From NCBI RefSeq assembly GCF_007860015.1, contig NZ_SJPS01000011.1, positions 21,479 to 85,478 on the forward strand: a stretch of 64,000 bases of DNA, written 5' to 3'. The position numbers and the translations under genes are program-made. The notes below the pieces were generated by a model. It saw nothing but the letters and a program-made list of their open reading frames with translations, made no database searches and was not told the origin of the DNA. Each line of letters begins with the position of its first letter. The stretch's first letter is position 1. The DNA is from Bythopirellula polymerisocia. GTDB taxonomy: Bacteria > Planctomycetota > Planctomycetia > Pirellulales > Lacipirellulaceae. This document shows positions 52,922 to 60,733 of this stretch, one piece after another.

Positions 52922-54316
52922 ATGGCCGAATTTGTTGATCAATTCACACGAGTTGTAGATCAGCTGTCCCGCTCTGGGGGCGGACGGGTCGAATTTGCGG
53001 ATCAGCCAATGCCCGAGGGGGCAAATCCGGTTCGGGCATCGGTGACCGTGATTGTCGATAAGGCCAGCAAATTCGTCGCACTTAAAGTACGGCCACGTGT
53101 GCACTGCGATTCTGCTGGCGAAGAAGTACGTCAGTGGCTGCATCATACGGAGTGTCGTTTCCCAAATTCGGCGGTGGCGTGCAGTTGGGTGACAGCCAAC
53201 CTTCTAACACTCTATGCGCAGCCCGCTTCCTCGGTCGGCCATGGTGTAAGCGGGCAGGCGTACTCCAATGATTCATTGACGGATGTCGATGCCGTTGAAG
53301 CACTTCGTTCTCGTACAGAGGACCAGGTAATCCATCTCAAGGCCGAGGACGTAACCCGAGAGCTCGGTCGAGAAGTCTTTGGCCAAGATCACGTGCTTCC
53401 AAGTTTAGCAGAACGCATTGTCCGTCACCTGGCACGACGCTCTCCGCGTCGCCCCTGCACGCTCTGGTTTGCGGGGACCACTGGCGTCGGCAAGACGAAG
53501 TCCGCGGAGGTCCTCCCCAAGGTGATCAAGTGCCTTATGCCGGAGGGTCGAGGCTATGCAACTACAAGACTGGACATGTCAGAGTACGGGGAGGCTCATC
53601 GCCGGAGTCAACTGCTAGGTGCACCGCAAGGTTATGTTGGCCACGGCGAAGGAGCGCAGCTGACCGACGCGCTGGCGGCCAACCCGAGGCATATCGTGTT
53701 GTTCGACGAGATCGAAAAGGCGCACCCGACCGTCCTCCAAACACTCATGAATGCGATGGATGCGGGTAGGCTTTCGACGTCAGCGCGGAATGCCTCAGGC
53801 ACAAGAGAAATCAACTGTTGTCAATCTGTCTTCATCTTTACCAGCAATCTCGAAAATGAATCACTTGTCGACGAGGCAACTCGTCAGGACGCTTTCGACG
53901 ATCCTGCCCAGATCGACCAGCTATGTCGCCGGGGCCTTCACTCTGCAGGTATTGCCCCCGAACTAATCGGCCGGATCGGAGCATTTCTCCTCTTCAAACC
54001 TCTGTCCGAACGAGCAATGGCCCATGTCGTCGCTCTCGCAGTGAGGAATCTTGGAGAGGAATATGGTGTGCGCATCGAATACATCGATCCGGCTGTCGTC
54101 GCAGCAATCCTTGATCAAACCTCGAGTCATTGCTTCGGTGCGCGACCCTACGAATATGCGGCAGATAGTCTGCTTGGCGGTATCTTCGCTGAAGCTGCCA
54201 CCCGAGACACTCGGATGCCATTCAGAATCATTGCCGGCGATCCGCCGCGTTGCATCCCAGTGAACAATTGCGCTGGGCTTCTGTCTGAAGGAGACGGAAA
54301 GGAAGGTATTGCATGA
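52922..54316 (+). CDS. single-ring ClpB-D2-type AAA+ unfoldase
   Basis: 464 residues. The first 140 form a separate domain with no match I recognise ('ANPVRASVTVIVDKASKFVALKVRPRVH'). The AAA+ part shows Walker A 'GTTGVGKT' (185-192), the pore loop 'GAPQGYVGHGEG' with the aromatic at 237-240, Walker B 'IVLFDEIEKAHP' (258-269) and a Clp-D2 small domain ('FGARPYEYAAD'). ClpB normally has two AAA domains and a coiled coil; only the second is here. It should thread proteins. Next to a JAMM domain it recalls the regulatory particle of the proteasome. Confidence 0.88.
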   Translation: MAEFVDQFTRVVDQLSRSGGGRVEFADQPMPEGANPVRASVTVIVDKASKFVALKVRPRVHCDSAGEEVRQWLHHTECRFPNSAVACSWVTANLLTLYAQPASSVGHGVSGQAYSNDSLTDVDAVEALRSRTEDQVIHLKAEDVTRELGREVFGQDHVLPSLAERIVRHLARRSPRRPCTLWFAGTTGVGKTKSAEVLPKVIKCLMPEGRGYATTRLDMSEYGEAHRRSQLLGAPQGYVGHGEGAQLTDALAANPRHIVLFDEIEKAHPTVLQTLMNAMDAGRLSTSARNASGTREINCCQSVFIFTSNLENESLVDEATRQDAFDDPAQIDQLCRRGLHSAGIAPELIGRIGAFLLFKPLSERAMAHVVALAVRNLGEEYGVRIEYIDPAVVAAILDQTSSHCFGARPYEYAADSLLGGIFAEAATRDTRMPFRIIAGDPPRCIPVNNCAGLLSEGDGKEGIA

Positions 54317-54783
54317 GAGGTCTTTCTCACTTCCTCTTATTATTCATCCTGTGCCTCTTTAGTCCCTTTGTGCTTTGGCTAGGCATTGCCGAGTTCATCG
54401 ACCAGCCTACCTACCTGGCCCTGGCGCGCAGTGGTCTCTTGATGATCGGTCTAGCCACCATCGTTTGGGCAGGGCTGAGGGACCAGCCGCGAATGGTACG
54501 GGTGGGCCTCGCGCTCATTGGCATTGGTTTTTTGACATTCTACTACGGAGAGAGCTGGACGTTTCCATCATTTGAATGGACCGAATATTCACTGTATTGT
54601 AAATTCGGACAGCGTCTGGAAGTACCGATCCCACCGATGTCTCGAATTACATATGGTCATCTTCTAGCAGGCGGAGTCGCCGTTCTCAACACGGCCCTTC
54701 TGCTACACGATACGGACATCCGTAACCTTCTAGTGGCGAATCTCATGTTCATCTCAGTCGTGGTTTTCGCATGCGTTATTTGA
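54313..54783 (+). CDS. five-TM membrane protein of system A
   Basis: A 156-residue integral membrane protein with about five helices ('LLLFILCLFSPFVLWLGIAEF', 'LLMIGLATIVWAGL', 'VGLALIGIGFLTFYYG', 'GHLLAGGVAVLNTALLL', 'VANLMFISVVVFACV'). It starts in an ATGA overlap with the AAA+ gene and so is translationally coupled to it. No known family. It would anchor the system to the membrane or form a pore. Confidence 0.6.
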   Translation: MRGLSHFLLLFILCLFSPFVLWLGIAEFIDQPTYLALARSGLLMIGLATIVWAGLRDQPRMVRVGLALIGIGFLTFYYGESWTFPSFEWTEYSLYCKFGQRLEVPIPPMSRITYGHLLAGGVAVLNTALLLHDTDIRNLLVANLMFISVVVFACVI

Positions 54784-55293
54784 CCCCGGTCTTAGTCTTG
54801 CCACTTTGAGGGAGACTTTGTTCATTCAGCCACCTAGGGCGCATTACGAAATTGCAGGGTGACGGTATCAATCTTTGCGGACGCCTGAAGAGCCACTCCG
54901 GTCCCAGCACCTTGCGCGCCGTCTGGAACCGGCTCCGAAGTGTGTGCCGCGATTACACCACCTGCTACCGATCCGGATGCCAATAACAGACGATCTGATC
55001 GCCGGGTTTTGAACACTTTGCTAACCGTTCTTTGCGTCGCATCATCAGATCATCTCATGTCCCCCGGCCCCACCTCAACAGCATCATAAGCGGGCGACCT
55101 CCGTTGGTCTCGTTCACCAAAATCCGGAAGTGTGGCCGGGCAGTTTCAACTGAACATCCGCCATCTGTACTCGGCTATCTCTGAGGCCCGTAGGTCGCCA
55201 CAGGCGGCCAGCCACAGTCCAACAATGGGGGGGCAAATAGGGGAGGGAAGGGGGCCTTTGTTTTGAATCCACTCCATTCCGCTGCGAGATATC
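54784..55293. other. low-information gap between systems A and B
   Basis: No supported gene. Minor open frames near 54834-55016 lack start signals. The right part contains a decayed copy of the HTH gene tail (see the entry at 55245). The stretch is otherwise unremarkable. Confidence 0.3.
55245..55292 (-). pseudogene. remnant of a second copy of the HTH protein's C-terminus
   Basis: On the minus strand the frame reads 'ISRSGMEWIQNKGPLP', very close to 'ISHSEIERIQNKGLLP' at the end of the intact HTH protein encoded at 55787-56098. A stop and shift precede it, so it is not functional. It suggests a local duplication or recombination edge. Confidence 0.5.
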
Positions 55294-55671
55294 CTATAAA
55301 CCAACTATCCATTCCTTTGTACCAAAATATGTGTCGACTTCGTCCATAAACTCATTCGAAGTTGTTCCGTCCCCATCTTGTAGACTCTCACAGGATTTCT
55401 GAGACCCTTGTATAACGTACTGGCAACGCCTTTGTTCTGCTTCCATCGCATTTTCCGAAACACCTACCCCATAGTACCATCGAATTCCCACCCCGACCTG
55501 CGCGGGAGCAATACCTTGCGAGTCAGCTTTGAGAAGCAGTTTTGTGGAAAACAGAGTGTTGTAATCAATATAGTAAAGACAAGCAGCTAATGCTTTTCCG
55601 GCCAACCGAGAGCCGCAGCCTGGTGCTATATTTTCAGGCGGTTCTTCGGATTTCCATTCATGGCAGTGCAA
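55294..55671 (-). CDS. doubtful ORF of unknown function
   Basis: A 125-codon frame starting only at a TTG. It includes 'ALAACLYYIDYNTLFSTKLLL' and 'PAQVGVGIRWYYGVGV', which have a protein-like alternation, and several Cys. No ribosome site is clear and there is no recognised family. It could be the leftover of an exported protein or noise. Confidence 0.22.
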   Translation of the reverse strand: MHCHEWKSEEPPENIAPGCGSRLAGKALAACLYYIDYNTLFSTKLLLKADSQGIAPAQVGVGIRWYYGVGVSENAMEAEQRRCQYVIQGSQKSCESLQDGDGTTSNEFMDEVDTYFGTKEWIVGL

Positions 55672-55786
55672 TCATTCGTACTCGCTACGACTTCAGCAAA
55701 ATCCTAAGCGATGCAGTATCGAAGCTCTACGTAGGGGCCCTCTTGTTCTTCGACAAATCAAGCCGATACATGCTTACGACCTTGCT

Positions 55787-56098
55787 CTACAAATCACGAG
55801 GAAGCAGCCCTTTGTTTTGGATCCGCTCAATCTCCGAGTGAGAGATCATCCACTCTGAGGCTGCTCCTCGGCCACTGGGGCGCTTCATGGCATTGATTCG
55901 AGCAAGTCGAGCCCATTCACGAACAGTAAAGGGGGCCTTGCTTAGGATCTCGGCTGCTTCAGCCACTGTATACCATTCTTTTTGGAACGCAGGCTCGCGC
56001 CCATCGTTCAGTGCAGTCTCAATTCTGGATAACCGATCATTGAGTTGCGTCAGGATATTTGTGATGTCTGTAATTCTCTCAGCCCCTTTTGCGTCCAT
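55787..56098 (-). CDS. HTH DNA-binding protein of system B
   Basis: A 103-residue protein. Residues 1-40 are a coiled helix ('NILTQLNDRLSRIETALND'), then an excisionase/MerR-like winged HTH with 'EWYTVAEAAEILSKAPFTVREWARLARIN' and 'SEWMISHSEIERIQNKGLLP'. It is the last gene of the long minus-strand unit; its start is 37 bp past the stop of the E1-JAB gene. It may act as an autoregulator or as a recombination directionality factor of the element. Confidence 0.7.
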   Translation of the reverse strand: MDAKGAERITDITNILTQLNDRLSRIETALNDGREPAFQKEWYTVAEAAEILSKAPFTVREWARLARINAMKRPSGRGAASEWMISHSEIERIQNKGLLPRDL

Positions 56099-56135
56099 TG
56101 GAAAACTCTATGTGGTGTAATATGCATATTGCTTC

Positions 56136-57611
56136 TTACCACTCACTATCGACGGTTTCGGGTTCGATATGGGTGAGCAACAATTCAGAACTGCAACTTC
56201 CGCATTCATCGCGATATCCCTTACCTAGGTTTCCTTCCCGACCGCAGCAGGGACATTCCTCATTGTGCTTGGTGGATGCGGTGATCGTACTGAGCGTTGA
56301 CTGGTCGAAATGAAAATAATCCCAATTGCCAAACTGTTTTCCATTCACGATTGCCAAGAGCTGAGCAATAGCAGCTTGTGCAGTCAGGCAATTAAGGTTG
56401 GCAATACTCGGAGCAGCTTCTACAGATGAATTACGAACGTAACCATGAACGGCACGTTGGGCGTGCTCGCGAGCATCCATCAGATCGATTGCCGCTTGGG
56501 CGGGGTCATACCCATGACAGCATACGAGACAGGCGTTTTCGCCGGGCAAGACCACCCTCACTTGCCCTCCGACGATTGCCTCTTCATCCTCAACAATCAC
56601 GTCACAACCCAAATCGATTAAAGGGATGCCGTATCGAATGGCCAAGTCATTGAGCATCATGCGGCCACCATCATTGTCGACACAGCCGAATAACACGGTA
56701 GCGTTCTTGAGCCGATCTTGTGCAGCAGATTCGGAAAGCATGCATGGATACGGGTAAATCGCAATCGCTGAACTACGCCTGCCAGCCCACTGTGCAGCGA
56801 GCGTCACTTTGGGCATCCCTACATCCTCAGGGGTCGCGTAAGGGATACGAGGAATATTCGAAGCTTCGACTTCATCGGCATCGACCAGTGCAAAGAATCC
56901 CTGTTCGGCTGCCCCCATTTGAAGCAAGGTTTGGAACAGATGAGCCCCGTTGCCACCCATTCCCACGATGCCAATGCGCAGCTGAGCCAGTCCTTGCTGA
57001 TTCCATCCTGGAATTCTCACTTGCCGATCGTAGAATGCGGCAATACTTGGAGCGTCCTTGCGACGAACTCCCACAAGATGCACTTCTGAAGGGCGACCGA
57101 GTACTTCGATGCGTTGTAAGTCATGAAACGATTTGAGGTCGCGATCCCACGCAACCGCATCGAACGCATCAAAGCGGTTGTTGCCAACCACTAGCACCAA
57201 GGTGATCGGATCGGGTAGGTGTTCCGACATGTACTCGGCGTTGGGATATGCATAGGTTTCATCGATCCCACTAAAATGCGGGACGCACGCACCAGGATGC
57301 GTGTGGAATTCGATAATATCCTGCTTGGTCTGGAAAGCCTGAAAGTAAACATAACTCAGAAACTCGCGTGTCGGCGTAACGCCACCCGCCGATTGGTGTG
57401 CCAAATCTGACTCATCGGGTAAGATAATGTCATTGACTTGAAATATGGTCCCCTGGGCCGTCTGCTGATGGTAGCCGAGCCCAAAGGCCATTTGCTCTTT
57501 TCGTTCATCTTGTCGCATGTGCGCGAACAACTCCTCCGCCTCATGTTGGCGAATGCGTAATACTCTTTCAGGGCCAAAGCCTACGGGCGTATTATGAAGA
57601 GCTCGTTTCAT
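56136..57611 (-). CDS. JAB metalloprotease fused to E1-like adenylating enzyme (system B)
   Basis: The N-terminal 180 residues are a JAB/JAMM domain: Glu39 in 'KEQMAFGLGYH' and His103, His105, Ser114, Asp117 in 'FHTHPGACVPHFSGID' (one residue longer than the usual seven-residue gap). The C-terminal half is a ThiF/E1 domain with intact 'IGIVGMGGNGAH' (217-222 GMGGNG), 'LVDADEVEASNIPRI', Lys268, and zinc CxxC at 361/364 and 453/456. Cys408 ('NLNCLTAQ') is a possible thiol site. It should activate the ubiquitin-like protein encoded upstream, transfer it to the E2-like protein, and process or remove it. AGGAGA precedes the ATG. Confidence 0.93.
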   Translation of the reverse strand: MKRALHNTPVGFGPERVLRIRQHEAEELFAHMRQDERKEQMAFGLGYHQQTAQGTIFQVNDIILPDESDLAHQSAGGVTPTREFLSYVYFQAFQTKQDIIEFHTHPGACVPHFSGIDETYAYPNAEYMSEHLPDPITLVLVVGNNRFDAFDAVAWDRDLKSFHDLQRIEVLGRPSEVHLVGVRRKDAPSIAAFYDRQVRIPGWNQQGLAQLRIGIVGMGGNGAHLFQTLLQMGAAEQGFFALVDADEVEASNIPRIPYATPEDVGMPKVTLAAQWAGRRSSAIAIYPYPCMLSESAAQDRLKNATVLFGCVDNDGGRMMLNDLAIRYGIPLIDLGCDVIVEDEEAIVGGQVRVVLPGENACLVCCHGYDPAQAAIDLMDAREHAQRAVHGYVRNSSVEAAPSIANLNCLTAQAAIAQLLAIVNGKQFGNWDYFHFDQSTLSTITASTKHNEECPCCGREGNLGKGYRDECGSCSSELLLTHIEPETVDSEW

Positions 57612-57622
57612 TTCAGTTTCTC

Positions 57623-58018
57623 CTAGAGAGTTTCAGGGTCAGTAAGACTCGCTCGTACCATCTCAATGAAGGCAATCATGTCGTCGCGTAATGGATTCCA
57701 GGCGATTTGCTCGTAGCAAAGCCAAGCCCAGCCGTTCCAACCTGGCGTATGGTAACGAGGAATGGCGCCAGTATGGACATCTCGCAAGCAGTAGCCTAGA
57801 TATCGGATGTCGCCAGGGATATAAATGCGATCCTTCCCTACACCGGGTGCAAGACTGGGGTACACACTTGGCAATTCAATGAGCACAGGTATCTTTGGGC
57901 GGTCATACCCATGGGGCAGGTGCACGCCTTCCACGATGACGAACCGCCTTCGCTCATCGATCCATAGAGAGAATCCTGCCCGGGACAGATTCCTGAGATC
58001 ACGATCAAGGGTGCTCAT
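57623..58018 (-). CDS. E2-like ubiquitin-conjugating-fold protein (system B)
   Basis: A 131-residue protein of prokaryotic E2 type. It has the UBC-like beta sheet ('FVIVEGVHLPHGY', 'KIPVLIELPSVYPSLAPGV' with the PxxYP loop), then 'HTPGWNGWAWLCYEQIAWNP', where Cys101 is the likely thioester site and His90/Trp94 flank it, and a C-terminal helix 'DDMIAFIEMVRASL'. The ATG at 58018 has AAGGAAA upstream and overlaps the Ubl stop by 14 bp. It is probably of the Prok-E2_E-like group. The E1 gene follows 11 bp on. Confidence 0.85.
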   Translation of the reverse strand: MSTLDRDLRNLSRAGFSLWIDERRRFVIVEGVHLPHGYDRPKIPVLIELPSVYPSLAPGVGKDRIYIPGDIRYLGYCLRDVHTGAIPRYHTPGWNGWAWLCYEQIAWNPLRDDMIAFIEMVRASLTDPETL

Positions 58019-58250
58019 TGCTCGATTTCCTTTTACCACGCACGTGGTCTGGGATGTCTCGAAAATAATCTCTAGGGTTGATCAGAATGCGTTCTCCGGG
58101 ATTGACGATGAGGTTCTCCCCCGTGGGAAGCTGCTGCACCAAGGTTCTGTTCTTCGGGATTGCGGCAACCTCACGCAGCGTGTCTGAGTCGACGGACCCG
58201 TCATGCTCCAGAGGTACGTCCACCATTCTGCCATTGACCATTTGTCGCAT
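58005..58250 (-). CDS. ubiquitin-like modifier with C-terminal tail (system B)
   Basis: An 81-residue protein with the order of a single beta-grasp modifier of the multiubiquitin type: strand 'MVNGRMVDVPLEHDG', helix 'VDSDTLREVAAI', strands 'RTLVQQLPTGENLIVNPGER', and the final strand and turn 'ILINPRDYFRDIPDHVRG'. Gly72 is followed by nine residues (KRKSSNEHP), so the glycine could be exposed by cutting, as in eukaryotic ubiquitin precursors. The ribosome site AGGAGA is strong. It lies directly upstream of E2 and JAB-E1 genes. Confidence 0.82.
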   Translation of the reverse strand: MRQMVNGRMVDVPLEHDGSVDSDTLREVAAIPKNRTLVQQLPTGENLIVNPGERILINPRDYFRDIPDHVRGKRKSSNEHP

Positions 58251-58302
58251 GATATTTCTCCTGCTTTCGAGTTGAGTAACGAAAAAAACACAAAACAGCT
58301 TG

Positions 58303-58533
58303 CTAAGGTTTACGATTTTGGCTGTTCAGTAAAATCCTCAGTACGCCCATGAGTGCCACTAGTATTAGCCCAAATGCCATGAGACCGTGCGTCCGGTTCG
58401 AAATCGAAGAGTTCGAACCGAGGTGCCGCATCATGCCGAAAAAGGCACTAATGTCCTCGTGCATGTTGACGGCAGTAAAGAACGCTATAATTGCCAGGGC
58501 AAAGGCAGCCACATTCGGCCATTTCATTTCCAT
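58303..58533 (-). CDS. small two-TM membrane protein
   Basis: GGAGG 9 bp upstream of the ATG at 58533 gives 76 residues (MEMKWPNVAAFALAIIAFF...) with two TM helices ('VAAFALAIIAFFTAVNM' and 'HGLMAFGLILVALMGVLRILL'). No family is recognised. It separates the nuclease-like gene and the ubiquitin-like gene within the same transcription unit and could anchor the complex. Confidence 0.6.
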   Translation of the reverse strand: MEMKWPNVAAFALAIIAFFTAVNMHEDISAFFGMMRHLGSNSSISNRTHGLMAFGLILVALMGVLRILLNSQNRKP

Positions 58534-58591
58534 CGTGATTTTCCTCCAAAATGGGATTTGTTTTCCTGATTTCCTGATTTCCCCTCCCAAG

Positions 58592-58972
58592 CTATAGCAG
58601 GGGAATACAATCGCTAACTCGTTTCAGTGCTTGGGGTAAAGTGAGAATAAAAACGGGCACGTCCGGTCCCGGGGCAAGCTGCTGCAGACGCTGTCTACTT
58701 GCCCGCAAAACCTTCTGGTTGGGGACGACGACCCACAATTCGTCCGCTCCTAAATCGATGGCCTTTTGGATGTCGTTAGCGATTCGACGAGTGGTCATTT
58801 CGATCTCGACAGCGACGAACAGGCCATCCGGGAATCGAGCAGTGAGGTCGCAGTAGCCGATGTGGCCAGCAGAGTGCGAGCGGCTTTGCAACTGCACCTT
58901 TGCGCCCGTTTCCTGGAACGCGTGTACCAGCGGGTCCAATATATTGCGATCGTGGATGTAGCCGCCGTTCAT
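58592..58972 (-). CDS. PD-(D/E)XK-like nuclease-fold protein (split module)
   Basis: A 126-residue protein: 'DLTARFPDGLFVAVEIEMTTRRIANDIQKAIDLGADELWVVVPN'. Asp42 and the ExE at 56/58 fit a restriction-endonuclease-type metal site with a Glu where Lys is usual. It aligns with the C-terminal domain of the fused protein at 45527. It starts 4 bp inside the winged-helix gene and ends 58 bp before the small membrane protein start, so it is translated with the ATPase and winged-helix proteins. Activity is untested. Confidence 0.75.
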   Translation of the reverse strand: MNGGYIHDRNILDPLVHAFQETGAKVQLQSRSHSAGHIGYCDLTARFPDGLFVAVEIEMTTRRIANDIQKAIDLGADELWVVVPNQKVLRASRQRLQQLAPGPDVPVFILTLPQALKRVSDCIPLL

Positions 58973-59391
58973 GCTGTTGATCCTCCTGTGAACTGGTCTG
59001 CATCTTGGGCATGGAGAACCTCAACGGCTGCCTCGGTGGGCGTGAGGACAATTGCCGCCCGACCGCGCGCCTTCGTCTGCAGCTCGGTCTCTCGGACCAG
59101 CCCTTGCTTTACCAGTTGTTTTCTAACTTCAACCGCCTTACGGGGGCTCATCTGGGTGAGCTTGGGATACTTGCTGGACGGCATGCCGGGGTGATCGACG
59201 ATAGCCCGCAAAAGCCTAAGCAGGGCTGTGTTTTGTTTTGGAGTTGACGCTGGCTTCACTTGGCAAGGTGACTGTGGTGCCTTACCCTCCGGCGTCCAGT
59301 TGGCAAACTCAGCCGCCTCAATCGTGGGCAAATCTTTCAAAGGTCCCAGATTGGAATGGTTGTGAGCGTCGTGTGAAGTTTGTGTGTTCAT
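58969..59391 (-). CDS. winged-helix protein (split module)
   Basis: A 140-residue protein. The first 60 residues are disordered, then 'NTALLRLLRAIVDHPGMPSSKYPKL' and 'VEVRKQLVKQGLVRETEL' form a winged helix and wing strand ('GRAAIVLTPTEAAVEVLHAQD'). It matches the middle domain of the fused protein at 45527 ('AVELLHDIAQHPEDGVD', 'LVEHGLISPRR', 'VLLRLTENALKLM'). Four-bp overlaps join it to the ATPase and the nuclease-like gene. Confidence 0.72.
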   Translation of the reverse strand: MNTQTSHDAHNHSNLGPLKDLPTIEAAEFANWTPEGKAPQSPCQVKPASTPKQNTALLRLLRAIVDHPGMPSSKYPKLTQMSPRKAVEVRKQLVKQGLVRETELQTKARGRAAIVLTPTEAAVEVLHAQDADQFTGGSTA

Positions 59392-60731
59392 TGCTCGAAT
59401 GGGTTATGGTTCGCGGGAAAGAGATGGGAAACATGATTACTGGCACGTTGGTCCTGGCCGTTTCGACGATTGAATCGAAGGTCAGGTACGCGAAACAAAA
59501 ATGGCCGACGGAGAGCTTGCCCTTGCCCCAGGCAGCCGACAAACATTCCGGGAATCAAATTCGTCGTGAGCCAGCGGCGCTGGTCAGTCGTCAGCCCCAT
59601 GGCCGCTCCGATGGTGTCGTAGTCGTTCGCCGAAGCGCAGCGACCAAGAAACTTGTTGGGCGTGTTCGATAAGATTGACCGAGTGAGGTCGGCTGATTGC
59701 ACGCTCAGGTCGAGTCCAATCCCCGTCCCACGGATGGCACCGATGAGATCAGTGACACTGCTGTCGCCACTTGAGCATAATCGAGCCGCCTCATCGCAGA
59801 CTACCAGCAAGTCCATCTTGGGATTAGATATGCCCCGATCCAATCGTGAGCGGAACTCGCGTAGCAGCAAGGCATTGAGCAGGAGATTCTGTTCAATGTC
59901 GGTAATCCCGGAAAGGTCAAATGCCAAGTGCAAGCCTGCTAGGTCTTCGGACGTCCAGGCAAAGCGGTACCGGAGTACTTCGCCCAAGCTGACGAGGATC
60001 GGGTTGAGACTCGTAACGATCGCACGACGAGATTCGGCATGGGCCCCTTTGTCGGCTGCCGCGGCCTCTCGAACATCAAAAAGTGTGGGATAATTTTGGC
60101 CACCATCCAGCACGCTGAACTGGCGATAGAGTTCCAGAATGATCAAGTGCAACAAACGAGCTGCCTTGGCGGGCAAGTCGAGCACGCCGACGAGGCCGTC
60201 CGCCATAATCGACGCATAGTTTCTCGGATCGGTGTACCTCGGGACATGCAAGGGATTTATCCGCATTTGCCGCGCGGGTACCACAATCAATTCAACGCCT
60301 ACTCGCTCTAGATATGGCTTAAGAATTGCGTACTCCCGCTTGCGAAAATCAAAACACCAGAGTCCAGACAGCAGACAAGCCATCTGCAAAATGTGAAATC
60401 GACTGCGGGTCGTCTTGCCCGAACCCGTGGTCGCGACCGTCAGCGCATGCTCGTTGAAGTATTGGGCCGGACAACGAATCGCGTTTTCTTCGAAGTCTTG
60501 CCCCAATACCAGATTGCCACGAGTCGCGCCTGGATTACGAAATGGTGGGCCGAGCAACTGTCGAATACGATCTTTTAGAACGCGTGATTGCAGTATCCCA
60601 TATTCAAACTCACGCGCCACACCGAGATTGATAGAACGCAGCACGGCCTTGCCAAGGCGGTCATTGAACAAACTATGCTCATTGGCGTAGATGAGATCAG
60701 CAATATGTTTGGGAAGACCTTCGTTAGCCAT
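59388..60731 (-). CDS. HerA/DUF87-type P-loop ATPase (system B)
   Basis: 447 residues from the ATG at 60731. It has Walker A 'VATTGSGKTTRSRF' (about 99-111), 'CFDFRKREY', 'RINPLHVPRYTDP', Walker B 'LLVVCDEAARLCSSG' and a HerA/VirB4-like sensor region ('GIGLDLSVQSADLTRSILSN'). It lacks the winged-helix and nuclease domains that follow in the fused relative; those are encoded by the next two genes. DNA translocation is the likely biochemical role. Two bases separate it from the RING-like gene upstream. Confidence 0.85.
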   Translation of the reverse strand: MANEGLPKHIADLIYANEHSLFNDRLGKAVLRSINLGVAREFEYGILQSRVLKDRIRQLLGPPFRNPGATRGNLVLGQDFEENAIRCPAQYFNEHALTVATTGSGKTTRSRFHILQMACLLSGLWCFDFRKREYAILKPYLERVGVELIVVPARQMRINPLHVPRYTDPRNYASIMADGLVGVLDLPAKAARLLHLIILELYRQFSVLDGGQNYPTLFDVREAAAADKGAHAESRRAIVTSLNPILVSLGEVLRYRFAWTSEDLAGLHLAFDLSGITDIEQNLLLNALLLREFRSRLDRGISNPKMDLLVVCDEAARLCSSGDSSVTDLIGAIRGTGIGLDLSVQSADLTRSILSNTPNKFLGRCASANDYDTIGAAMGLTTDQRRWLTTNLIPGMFVGCLGQGQALRRPFLFRVPDLRFNRRNGQDQRASNHVSHLFPANHNPFEQ

Positions 60732-60733
60732 GA

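Noticed and set aside
54834..55016. Short minus-strand frame in the 54784-55293 gap
   Set aside because: No start signal and no sequence character beyond chance.
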